NCBI GenBank assembly: GCA_046293395.1
Contig: JBKBOU010000002.1
Span: 62,001-126,000, forward strand
Source: CAYNRA01 sp046293395
GTDB taxonomy: Bacteria > Bacteroidota > Bacteroidia > Cytophagales > Spirosomataceae
DNA: 64,000 nucleotides
Direction of reading: 5' to 3'
Of this stretch, positions 9,675 to 17,238 are shown piece after piece. Numbering within the stretch: the stretch's first letter is position 1; each line of letters begins with the position of its first letter. The notes under the pieces were generated by a model. It was not told the origin of the DNA and did no database searches. It worked only from the letters and a program-made list of their open reading frames with translations. The translations under genes were made by a program, and so were the position numbers.

Positions 9675-11066
9675 ATGAAAAAAAAATATGTAATTATTGG
9701 CTCTGGCCCTACAGGACTTGGAGCGGCTTATCGGCTCAAAGAATTAGGTGAAACAGACTTTATCGTTCTTGAAAAAGAAGCGTATATTGGTGGATTAGCC
9801 ACCAGTTTTGTAGATGAAAACAAATTTACGTGGGATATTGGTGGACACGTTCAATTTTCACATTATGCGTATTTCGACCAGCTCATGGTCAAAGCATTAG
9901 GTGCTGATGGTTGGCTTAGCCACCAAAGAGAAAGTTGGGTATGGATGCACGACCGTTTCGTTCCGTATCCATTCCAAAATAACATCAAATATCTGCCCAA
10001 AGAAGTGATGTGGAAATGCTTAAACGGCCTCATTGAACAGTACAAAAAAGTGACCAATGAAAAGCCTAAGAATTTCAGAGAATGGATTGATGCCACCTTT
10101 GGAAAAGGTATTGCCGATGTCTTCATGGTTCCTTACAACTTCAAAGTATGGGCGTTTCCGGCAGAAGAAATGGCATACAATTGGATTGGTGAACGCGTCG
10201 CAATTACGGATTTACAACGCGTCACTGAAAATATTTTGTTTGATAAAGAAGATTTTTCTTGGGGACCCAATAATACGTTTCAATTTCCGAAACAAGGAGG
10301 AACAGGTGCTATCTGGAAAGCCGTTGGCGAGCTAATTGGCGAAGAGTACTTCAAATTGGCAAGTGCTGTTCAGGAGGTTATTCCGGAAGAGAAGAAAGTA
10401 GTTTTAGCAACAGGCGAAGTCATTGAATACGAACACCTTCTTTCTACAATGCCCGTGGACTTATTCACGCAACGCGTAAAAGGGCTTGCCCCAGAAATCG
10501 TTGAGACAGCCCAAGGATTAAAGCATTCATCTACGAATATTGTAGGTATCGGGCTTAAAGGAAAACCCAAAGAAGACCTAGCAACGAAATGTTGGATGTA
10601 TTTTCCTGAAAGCAATAGTCCGTACTACCGAATTACCGTTTTCTCCAATTACAGCCCCAATAACGTACCGGATATTAACGAATATTGGTCATTAATGACA
10701 GAAACGAGTGAGTCAACGGCAAAGCCCGTTAACCGAGAAACATTGATTGAAGAGACCATTGAGGCACTTTTAGAGGATAAACTAATTGAGTCAAGAGAGC
10801 AAATTGTTTCCAAATTTATCTTCTCAACAGATTACGGCTACCCGACACCATCCGTTGATAGAGACGAACGCTTGAAAAAAGTATTACCCGCGCTTGAGAA
10901 ACATTCCATCTATTCAAGAGGACGATTTGGAGCTTGGAAATACGAAGTTTCTAACCAAGACCACTCCATGATGCAAGGAGTAGAATGGGCAAACCGCATG
11001 GTGCATTCAATACCTGAATTAACGCTGTTCTTCCCAGAAACGGCTAATGCCAATTGGGGCAAATAA
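9675..11066 (+). CDS. UDP-galactopyranose mutase-like FAD-dependent oxidoreductase
   Basis: A 463-residue flavoprotein with an N-terminal FAD-binding Rossmann motif (VIIGSGPTGLGAAYRL, residues 6-21) and the second FAD-contact motif VLEKEAYIGGLATS. The stretch DIGGHVQFSHY and the VPYPFQNNIKYLP segment resemble UDP-galactopyranose mutases and the protoporphyrinogen-oxidase/amine-oxidase superfamily, though it is longer than classical Glf (about 370-390). A C-terminal YEVSNQDHSMMQGVEWANRM holds the usual FAD contact helix. Pairing with a family 2 glycosyltransferase supports a sugar-nucleotide role, such as ring contraction, but oxidation of another substrate is possible. A terminator follows. 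Confidence 0.8.
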   Translation: MKKKYVIIGSGPTGLGAAYRLKELGETDFIVLEKEAYIGGLATSFVDENKFTWDIGGHVQFSHYAYFDQLMVKALGADGWLSHQRESWVWMHDRFVPYPFQNNIKYLPKEVMWKCLNGLIEQYKKVTNEKPKNFREWIDATFGKGIADVFMVPYNFKVWAFPAEEMAYNWIGERVAITDLQRVTENILFDKEDFSWGPNNTFQFPKQGGTGAIWKAVGELIGEEYFKLASAVQEVIPEEKKVVLATGEVIEYEHLLSTMPVDLFTQRVKGLAPEIVETAQGLKHSSTNIVGIGLKGKPKEDLATKCWMYFPESNSPYYRITVFSNYSPNNVPDINEYWSLMTETSESTAKPVNRETLIEETIEALLEDKLIESREQIVSKFIFSTDYGYPTPSVDRDERLKKVLPALEKHSIYSRGRFGAWKYEVSNQDHSMMQGVEWANRMVHSIPELTLFFPETANANWGK

Positions 11067-11087
11067 ACAACTTCTAAAAGTCTGACG

Positions 11088-11127
11088 AAAGAACGTCTTT
11101 GTCTAAAAAACAAAGGCGTTCTTTTTT
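11088..11127 (+). terminator. intrinsic terminator before dnaK
   Basis: Stem of about 15 bp with one G-T pair (11088-11102 with 11110-11124), loop CTAAAAA region, followed by TTTTTT. It ends the glycosyltransferase-flavoprotein unit. Confidence 0.75.
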
Positions 11128-11253
11128 ATTTGGCAGATATGAGGAAGCATAACTGCCATTCTGTCATAATTAAAATTCATTTCTTCCGCTTGGCATATCA
11201 ATTGTACAAGGTCATATCAAACGATTAAATGTACTAAACGAATAAAGATAATC

Positions 11254-13137
11254 ATGGGAAAAATCATAGGTATCGACTTAGGAACAACCAACTCCTGCGT
11301 GGCAGTAATGGAGGGAAATGAACCTGTTGTTATTGCCAACAGTGAAGGTGCGCGTACGACCCCATCTATTGTTGCTTTTCTAGATAATGGAGAAAAAAAA
11401 GTAGGTGCACCAGCCAAGCGCCAAGCAATTACGAACCCTAAAAATACAATTCAGTCTGTGAAGCGTTTTATGGGTAAACGTTACAACGAAGTTGCTGAAG
11501 AACTAAAAACAGTCGCTTACGACGTAGAACAAGGACCAAATAATACACCTAGAGTACGTATTGGGGATAGACAATATACGCCACAAGAAATTTCGGCTTT
11601 CATTCTTCAAAAAATGAAACAAACGGCGGAAGATTACTTAGGAACAACCGTAACTGAAGCGGTTATCACAGTTCCTGCGTATTTCAATGATGCAGAACGC
11701 CAAGCAACCAAAGAGGCAGGTCTAATTGCTGGTTTGGATGTCAAAAGAATTATCAACGAACCGACAGCTGCTGCATTAGCTTACGGACTAGACAAACAAG
11801 GAAAAGATGTAACCGTTGCTGTATTTGACCTTGGTGGTGGTACTTTTGACGTATCTATCCTAGATTTAGGAGATGGCGTTTTTGAGGTAAAAAGTACAGA
11901 CGGTGATACGCACCTTGGTGGCGATGACTTTGACCAAGTAATCATCAATTGGTTGGCAGAAGAGTTTAAGAAAGACGAAGGAATTGACCTACGCAACGAT
12001 GCGATGGCATTGCAACGTCTAAAAGAAGCCGCAGAACGTGCCAAAGTTGAGTTATCTAGTTCGACACAGACGGAAATCAACTTGCCGTATATCTTCCCGG
12101 TAGATGGTATTCCAAAACACTTGGTTCGTACATTAACGCGCGCAAAATTTGAACAATTAGCGGATTCTCTTCTCAGAAGAATGATGGAGCCTTGCAAAAG
12201 AGCCCTCCAAAATGCAGGAATTCCGGTTAGCAAAATCGACGAAGTAATCTTGGTTGGTGGCTCAACGCGTATTCCTCGTGTGCAAGAAGAAGTAGAAAAA
12301 TTCTTCGGTAGAAAACCATCTAAAAACGTTAATCCAGATGAAGCAGTAGCCATTGGAGCGGCTGTTCAAGGGGGAGTTTTGACAGGTGAGGTAAAAGATA
12401 TTCTTCTTTTAGACGTCATTCCACTTTCATTGGGTATTGAAACCCTTGGTGGCGTGTTTACCAAAATGATTGAAGCAAATACGACTATCCCAACAAACAA
12501 AGTAGAAACATTCTCGACTGCTGCTGATAACCAGCCGTCTGTGGAACTACATGTTTTGCAAGGAGAACGCCCAATGGCAGCTCAAAACCGTACGCTCGGT
12601 CGTTTCCACCTAGACGGTATTCCACCAGCACCAAGAGGTATTCCGCAGGTCGAAGTAACGTTTGACGTAGATGCGAACGGTATCTTGAATGTAACAGCAA
12701 AAGACAAAGGAACCGGAAAAGAGCAAAAAATTCGTATTGAAGCTTCGAGTGGTTTATCTGATGCTGATATTCAAAGAATGCGTGATGAAGCGAAAGCGAA
12801 TGAAGAAGCAGACCGTCTAGAAAGAGAAAAAGTTGAAAAAGTCAATGCAGCAGATGCCATGATTTTCTCGACTGAAAAACAGCTCAAAGAATACGGTGAG
12901 AAGCTTTCAGACGCAAATAAAACAGCGATTGAAACGGCTCTAACTGAACTCCGCGCTGCGCATGGCACAAGAGATGTTGCTGCGATTGATGCTGCAATGG
13001 AGAAAATAAATACAGCATGGCAAGCTGCTTCACAAGAGATTTATGCCGCTGACCAAGCAGCTGGTGCTACTCCAAATCCGGGTACAAACAACACAGACGA
13101 AGGAGTTACGGATGTAAATTACGAAGAAGTAAAATAA
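11254..13137 (+). CDS. dnaK: molecular chaperone DnaK (Hsp70)
   Basis: ATP-dependent folding chaperone, 627 residues, normal for the family. The nucleotide-binding domain shows IGIDLGTTNSCVAVMEG at the N terminus, the AVFDLGGGTFDVSI phosphate loop, and VGGSTRIPRVQ. The substrate-binding domain contains the LLDVIPLSLGIETLGG linker region. The C terminus ends in the EEVK-type tail, like the EEVD-like tails of bacterial DnaK. No dnaJ or grpE is adjacent, and no CIRCE inverted repeat or clear TANNTTTG box was found in the 126 bases upstream, so its control is not readable here. It is flanked by terminators on both sides and is therefore monocistronic. Confidence 0.98.
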   Translation: MGKIIGIDLGTTNSCVAVMEGNEPVVIANSEGARTTPSIVAFLDNGEKKVGAPAKRQAITNPKNTIQSVKRFMGKRYNEVAEELKTVAYDVEQGPNNTPRVRIGDRQYTPQEISAFILQKMKQTAEDYLGTTVTEAVITVPAYFNDAERQATKEAGLIAGLDVKRIINEPTAAALAYGLDKQGKDVTVAVFDLGGGTFDVSILDLGDGVFEVKSTDGDTHLGGDDFDQVIINWLAEEFKKDEGIDLRNDAMALQRLKEAAERAKVELSSSTQTEINLPYIFPVDGIPKHLVRTLTRAKFEQLADSLLRRMMEPCKRALQNAGIPVSKIDEVILVGGSTRIPRVQEEVEKFFGRKPSKNVNPDEAVAIGAAVQGGVLTGEVKDILLLDVIPLSLGIETLGGVFTKMIEANTTIPTNKVETFSTAADNQPSVELHVLQGERPMAAQNRTLGRFHLDGIPPAPRGIPQVEVTFDVDANGILNVTAKDKGTGKEQKIRIEASSGLSDADIQRMRDEAKANEEADRLEREKVEKVNAADAMIFSTEKQLKEYGEKLSDANKTAIETALTELRAAHGTRDVAAIDAAMEKINTAWQAASQEIYAADQAAGATPNPGTNNTDEGVTDVNYEEVK

Positions 13138-13160
13138 TGTTCAGAAGGTCAAAATTCACC

Positions 13161-13194
13161 AAAAGGGGTACATTTATATGTATCCCTTTTTTTA
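13161..13194 (+). terminator. intrinsic terminator after dnaK
   Basis: A 13-bp stem with one G-T pair (13161-13173 with 13178-13190), 4-base loop, then a run of Ts. It lies 24 bases after the dnaK stop. Confidence 0.8.
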
Positions 13195-13281
13195 TTTTCT
13201 TTTTTTAACTCCGAAAATGAATAGAATACTATTTTTGTAGATGAAAACTATAACCATTTGAAACATAACTAACATAAAGCC

Positions 13282-14091
13282 ATGCTACATAAGTTTAATA
13301 ACCGATACAGAATAGAATCAGCTCGATTGAAAGGCTGGGATTATGGATGTAATGGTACGTATTTTATTACAATCTGTACAAAAAATAGAAACCATTATTT
13401 TGGAGAAATCAAAATTAAAGCACACGCCTTCGATGAAAGTGACATAGGCACGCCTCCCTTACATTTTATATCAAATACCAATTCATTGGAAAAAAAATAC
13501 GATGAACTAACACCTCACCAAGACCAAATAAGTCAGATACCGATGTCTATTCTTAACCCGATAGGTGCTATTGCCTATGAGATGTGGTTAGCCATTCCGA
13601 CCTATTTCCCATTTATTGAACTAGGATGTTTCGTCATCATGCCCAATCATGTTCATGGAATTTTGATTATCAATGACAAAAACGGAGAGACGCGAAATGA
13701 CAAAAATGGAGAGACGCGAAATGATAAAAACGGAGAGACGCGAAATGACAAAAACGGAGAGACGCGAAATGACAAAAACGGAGAGACGCGAAATGACAAA
13801 AATGGAGAGACGCGATTAATCGCGTCTCTACCGAATACCGAAATCAAACAAAAAAAGGGTGGTTTTGCCGGCGATAAAAACCCAATGTTTCATTCAAATA
13901 TTTCACGTGTTATTCGATGGTATAAAGGCCGCTGTTCATTTGAAATCAGAAAACTGAATGAAAATTTCGGTTGGCAAAGCCGTTTTTATGACCATATCAT
14001 ACGCACCCCCAGAGCATTTGAAAATATCCAAAATTATATCGAAAATAATCCAGCAAAATGGGCAGAAGATTGTTTTAATAAAATTGATTAA
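13282..14091 (+). CDS. REP-associated tyrosine transposase (RAYT, Y1/HUH family)
   Basis: A 269-residue single-strand-type transposase related to IS200/IS605 TnpA. It begins with the RYRIESARLKGWDYG..TYFITICTKNR block of Bacteroidota RAYTs, has the metal-binding HUH motif in MPNHVHGILII (residues about 121-131), and the likely catalytic Tyr in VIRWYKGRCSFEIRK. After the HUH motif, residues 131-178 are six copies of NDKNGETR, encoded by a 24-base tandem repeat; other members have a short loop here. No second ORF and no IS ends are present, so it is a domesticated or REP-mobilising form rather than a full insertion sequence. REP-like palindromes occur inside the gene and just after it. A TATTTTTG box at 13230 may be its promoter (weak). 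The stop codon lies inside a palindrome. Confidence 0.9.
   Translation: MLHKFNNRYRIESARLKGWDYGCNGTYFITICTKNRNHYFGEIKIKAHAFDESDIGTPPLHFISNTNSLEKKYDELTPHQDQISQIPMSILNPIGAIAYEMWLAIPTYFPFIELGCFVIMPNHVHGILIINDKNGETRNDKNGETRNDKNGETRNDKNGETRNDKNGETRNDKNGETRLIASLPNTEIKQKKGGFAGDKNPMFHSNISRVIRWYKGRCSFEIRKLNENFGWQSRFYDHIIRTPRAFENIQNYIENNPAKWAEDCFNKID
13672..13815 (+). repeat. six-unit 24-bp in-frame tandem repeat inside RAYT gene
   Basis: Six head-to-tail 24-base units starting at 13672, 13696, 13720, 13744, 13768 and 13792. They are identical except for single C/T changes (units 2, 3 and 6) that do not change the protein (NDKNGETR each). Every unit ends in GAGAGACGCGA, the left arm of the palindrome that closes the array at 13806-13829. 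The array is thus a head-to-tail expansion of half a REP-like element. Confidence 0.95.
13806..13829. repeat. REP-like perfect palindrome inside RAYT coding sequence
   Basis: A 24-base perfect palindrome with arms AGAGACGCGATT/AATCGCGTCTCT that overlaps the last tandem unit. It shares the core ACGCGAT...ATCGCGT with the palindromes after the gene (14089-14124 and 14196-14219). It is translated as part of the transposase. Confidence 0.85.
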
Positions 14092-14124
14092 TGTGGCGAC
14101 GCAATGAATCGCGTCGCTACATTA
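14089..14124. repeat. REP-like palindrome overlapping RAYT stop codon
   Basis: Arms of 14 bases (14089-14102 with 14111-14124, one G-T pair) around AATGAATC. The left arm begins with the TAA stop of the transposase gene. The core GCGACGC..GCGTCGC resembles the other two palindromes but with different arm bases, as expected of a diverged REP pair. It may also act as the transcript's terminating hairpin, though it lacks a T run. Confidence 0.8.
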
Positions 14125-14150
14125 ATCGGATGTAAACATGCAATCTATCT

Positions 14151-14205
14151 TTTGCAGATACGCGAAATCTTTTGCAGATACGCGAAATCTTTTGCAGATA
14201 CGCGA
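14151..14205 (+). repeat. 20-bp tandem repeat of a half-REP
   Basis: Units TTTGCAGATACGCGAAATCT at 14151 and 14171, and a third that begins at 14191 and runs on into the full palindrome at 14196-14219. Each unit contains the left arm AGATACGCGA, so this is a second, independent head-to-tail array of half-REPs, with the same architecture as the array inside the gene. Confidence 0.9.
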
Positions 14206-14219
14206 TGAATCGCGTATCT
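14196..14219. repeat. REP-like palindrome overlapping GH65 stop codon
   Basis: Arms AGATACGCGAT (14196-14206) and ATCGCGTATCT (14209-14219) with a 2-base centre. It overlaps the TAG stop (14218-14220) of the convergent GH65 gene, so the repeat module fills the space from one stop codon to the other. Confidence 0.85.
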
Positions 14220-16554
14220 ACCAATTAAATACGTTAAATTCCTTCTCGACTACTTCAGCCGCAGGCACAAAAACGGATGTATCAAATAGATTTACTTCAA
14301 TGTCTTTGTCAGACAAATTCGCAATAGAAACTCCATTACTTGAAATCGAAATTTTTACTAATTGACCTCTAAAACCCACTCGGAACGAGTAGCTCGTCCA
14401 TTCTTTTGGTAAAACAGGCTTAAACGAAACCTTATCTTCTTTGACGCGCATACCGCCAAACCCTTTCACAACGGACATCCACGTTCCTGCCATCGACGTA
14501 ATATGCAGACCATCTTCTGTATCATTATTGAAGTCATCCAGGTCAAGTCGGGCTGTACGTAAATACATTTCGTACGCTTTTTCTTCTTTCCCTAACATCG
14601 TCGCCAAAATCACATGTACACAGGGCGACAAAGAAGATTCATGCACGGTCATCGGTTCGTAAAAATCAAAATTTCTACGTAAATCTTCTACGTCAAAGTC
14701 GTTTTCAAAGAAATACATCCCTTGCAAAACATCCGCTTGTTTGATAAAACAAGAGCGTAAAATTCTATCCCACGACCATTTTTGGTTGATTGGTCGGTGT
14801 TCTGTGATGGCATCTACCGGGAGAAGTTCTTTATCTAAGAAACCATCTTGTTGTAAATAGACTTGTCTTTCTGGGTCATACGGGAAATACATGTTTTCTA
14901 TGATGTGCTTCCATTTTGCTGTTTCCTCACTTTCATTGAAGGCATTTTCGGTGCAAATCTCCTCGTATCTTGGTGCATCTTGTTTCACTTTTTCAATCGC
15001 TTCGAGCGTATATTTCAAGGTCCAAACGGCGATGTAATTCGTGTACCAGTTATTATTTACGTTGTTTTCGTATTCATTTGGCCCTGTCACCCCAAGCATG
15101 ACATATTTTTCCTTACTCGCAGACCAATTCACGCGCTGTGCCCAAAAACGCGAAATTCCCATCAAGACATCTAACCCAAACTCTGCCAAATAGGATTCAT
15201 CCCCGGTATAGGTAATGTAGTCATAAATCGCATAAGCAATCGCGCCATTTCGGTGAATTTCCTCAAATGTGATTTCCCACTCGTTGTGGCACTCCTCTCC
15301 GTTCATTGTCACCATTGGGTAGAGTGCTGCCCCATTAGAAAAGCCTAAAAGCTTCGCATTTTCTATGGCTTTTTTCAGATGGTTATGTCTGTAAACCAGC
15401 AAATTACGAGCTACATCCTGATCCGCAGTGGCTAGATAAAAAGGCAAGCAATACGCCTCCGTATCCCAATACGTGACGCCGCCGTACTTTTCGCCTGTAA
15501 ACCCTTTCGGTCCGATATTTAGACGTGCATCACTGCCTGTATAAGTCTGTTGCAAATGGAATATATTGAAACGAATGCCTTGTTGCGCTGCATTGTCACC
15601 CTCAATGACGATGTCATTATTTTGCCATTTTTTGTCCCAAGCTTGCACATGTTCCGCTAGTAATTGGTCAAATCCAAGACGTACCAGCAATTCTATCGAC
15701 GATTTAGCCCGATTCATTAACTCTTTTTTCGGGTGATTTTCAGACGATAAGTTTACTGCAAATTTTTCGATAACTAATGTATCTCCCTCATTTACAGATA
15801 CTTTTGTCTCAGAAGCAACGTATTTTTCTTTTTTAATTGGCAATGTATTTAATGCCAAGAAAGTCTCATTTTTCTTTACTTGGAAATACATTCCAGTACA
15901 TACTTGAAACGTCGGTACAGTCTCCCAGATAGATTGTTTGGTCTGAAGTGTCAAATAGGCTTCAGCGTGTGCCGTTTCTTTTTCCACTTCTTCCCAAAAT
16001 TTCTCCCCATGATTGGAGTCTCTATTGGAAATATCACCATCCAGAAAACTTTCAATCTGAATTTCACCAGAAAAATTCACTGCTTTTACTGTATATCGAA
16101 TTGCACCCGCTTCATCAAGTGAAAGGCTACAAAAACGGCTACTTATGATTTCAACGGTTTTTCCATTTGGTAAAGTCACCAAGCAATGCCTTTCCAGAAC
16201 GCCTCTTTTCATGTCTAATGAACGTTTGAACGAATGAATTTCTGCCGTTGCTAAGTCCAGACGTGTACCATCCACATGAATATCTAAGCCAATCCAATTG
16301 CAGGCATTGATAACTTTAGCAAAGTAATTTGGATAACCGTTTTTCCACCAACCTACGCGTGTTTTATCAGGAAACCAAACACCTGCTACATAATTTCCTT
16401 GCAATGAGTGTCCAGAATAATACTCTTCAAAATTTCCTCTTTGCCCCATTCGTCCATTTCCTAGACTCATCAAGCTTTCTGTAACTTCATTATGGGCAGC
16501 ATGAAAACCCTCTTCGATAACACACCAAGGGTCAATAGTTATGTAATTTTTCAT
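14218..16554 (-). CDS. glycoside hydrolase family 65 phosphorylase (probable maltose phosphorylase)
   Basis: A 778-residue cytoplasmic GH65 enzyme. It would split maltose with phosphate to beta-glucose-1-phosphate and glucose. The N-terminal SLGNGRMGQRGNFEEYY segment opens the beta-sandwich domain; the (alpha/alpha)6 barrel carries GGVTYWDTEAYCLPFYLAT and the catalytic acid Glu in GVTGPNEYENNVNNNWYTN. The C-terminal DGLHITSMAGTWM motif holds the phosphate-binding region. Length fits maltose/kojibiose/trehalose phosphorylases; maltose is preferred because beta-phosphoglucomutase is 27 bases upstream, an alpha-amylase precedes that, and a maltose-type transporter lies nearby. It has no signal peptide. 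Its 3' end touches the REP module. Exact disaccharide specificity is inferred. Confidence 0.9.
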   Translation of the reverse strand: MKNYITIDPWCVIEEGFHAAHNEVTESLMSLGNGRMGQRGNFEEYYSGHSLQGNYVAGVWFPDKTRVGWWKNGYPNYFAKVINACNWIGLDIHVDGTRLDLATAEIHSFKRSLDMKRGVLERHCLVTLPNGKTVEIISSRFCSLSLDEAGAIRYTVKAVNFSGEIQIESFLDGDISNRDSNHGEKFWEEVEKETAHAEAYLTLQTKQSIWETVPTFQVCTGMYFQVKKNETFLALNTLPIKKEKYVASETKVSVNEGDTLVIEKFAVNLSSENHPKKELMNRAKSSIELLVRLGFDQLLAEHVQAWDKKWQNNDIVIEGDNAAQQGIRFNIFHLQQTYTGSDARLNIGPKGFTGEKYGGVTYWDTEAYCLPFYLATADQDVARNLLVYRHNHLKKAIENAKLLGFSNGAALYPMVTMNGEECHNEWEITFEEIHRNGAIAYAIYDYITYTGDESYLAEFGLDVLMGISRFWAQRVNWSASKEKYVMLGVTGPNEYENNVNNNWYTNYIAVWTLKYTLEAIEKVKQDAPRYEEICTENAFNESEETAKWKHIIENMYFPYDPERQVYLQQDGFLDKELLPVDAITEHRPINQKWSWDRILRSCFIKQADVLQGMYFFENDFDVEDLRRNFDFYEPMTVHESSLSPCVHVILATMLGKEEKAYEMYLRTARLDLDDFNNDTEDGLHITSMAGTWMSVVKGFGGMRVKEDKVSFKPVLPKEWTSYSFRVGFRGQLVKISISSNGVSIANLSDKDIEVNLFDTSVFVPAAEVVEKEFNVFNW

Positions 16555-16581
16555 TTTTCGTCGTATTGTATAGTTAAAGTA

Positions 16582-17238
16582 TTACTGTGCTAAAACTGTA
16601 AATAATTCGTCTGTTGTAAAGCCTGAAAAAGAAGGAATCAAGACATCGGCGATAGCTAGAACGTCCGGGTCGCCAATCCCAACGGTAATCATATTGGCAG
16701 CTTTGGCGGCTTGAAGTCCGGCAAATGCGTCTTCAAATACGATGCAAGAAGTTGCCTCCACACCCAACGCCTCCGCGCCTTTTAAGAATACCTCAGGGTC
16801 TGGTTTACTATTTTTTACCGAATTTCCATCAATAATGGCATCGAATTGCGAGAGCATCCCGATTTTATCTAAGATTTTCACTGCGTTTTTACTTGCCGAG
16901 CCCAAAGCACACCCGATTCCTTTTGCCTTAAAATCCGCAAAAAAGGCAGAAACTCCCGGCAAAACGTCTGCTGGTGTCATGGATTCAACCAACTCCAAAT
17001 AAAGCGTATTTTTCCAAGTTGCGTAATAATCGAACTGTTCTTGAGTTAGACTTACCTCCCCGTGAGCAAGGATAGCCTTGAGTGAATCTACACGGCTGAT
17101 TCCTTTCAATGTTTCGTTAAATTCTTCATCAATATCGAAGCCAAGTTTATTGGCTAGTTGTTTCCACGCCTGATAATGGTAAACGGCGGTGTCCACAATG
17201 ACCCCATCTAGGTCAAAAAGAAAAGCATTTATTTTCAT
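16582..17238 (-). CDS. pgmB: beta-phosphoglucomutase (HAD superfamily)
   Basis: Converts beta-D-glucose-1-phosphate to glucose-6-phosphate through a phospho-aspartate intermediate. The 218-residue length is normal. The HAD motif I is FLFDLDGVIVDTA with nucleophile D9 and general acid/base D11. The cap contains FNETLKGISRVDSL as in LctPgm; motif II lies in ALGSASKNA, and motif III/IV is in KPDPEVFLKGAEALG with IVFEDAFAGLQAAKAA. Its ATG overlaps the stop of the upstream amylase by one base (TAATG), so translation is probably coupled. Gene context with GH65 supports the beta-specific mutase rather than another HAD phosphatase. Confidence 0.95.
   Translation of the reverse strand: MKINAFLFDLDGVIVDTAVYHYQAWKQLANKLGFDIDEEFNETLKGISRVDSLKAILAHGEVSLTQEQFDYYATWKNTLYLELVESMTPADVLPGVSAFFADFKAKGIGCALGSASKNAVKILDKIGMLSQFDAIIDGNSVKNSKPDPEVFLKGAEALGVEATSCIVFEDAFAGLQAAKAANMITVGIGDPDVLAIADVLIPSFSGFTTDELFTVLAQ

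Noticed and set aside
11127..11253. CIRCE heat-shock operator before dnaK
   Set aside because: No TTAGCACTC-N9-GAGTGCTAA inverted repeat or clear variant was found.
13672..13815. CRISPR-like array
   Set aside because: Units are contiguous 24-base tandem repeats with no unique spacers and are translated in frame.
13653..13847. Minus-strand open frame with a repeated FRVSPFLS pattern
   Set aside because: It is the reverse of the 24-base array in the RAYT gene; any multiple-of-three repeat stays open on several frames.
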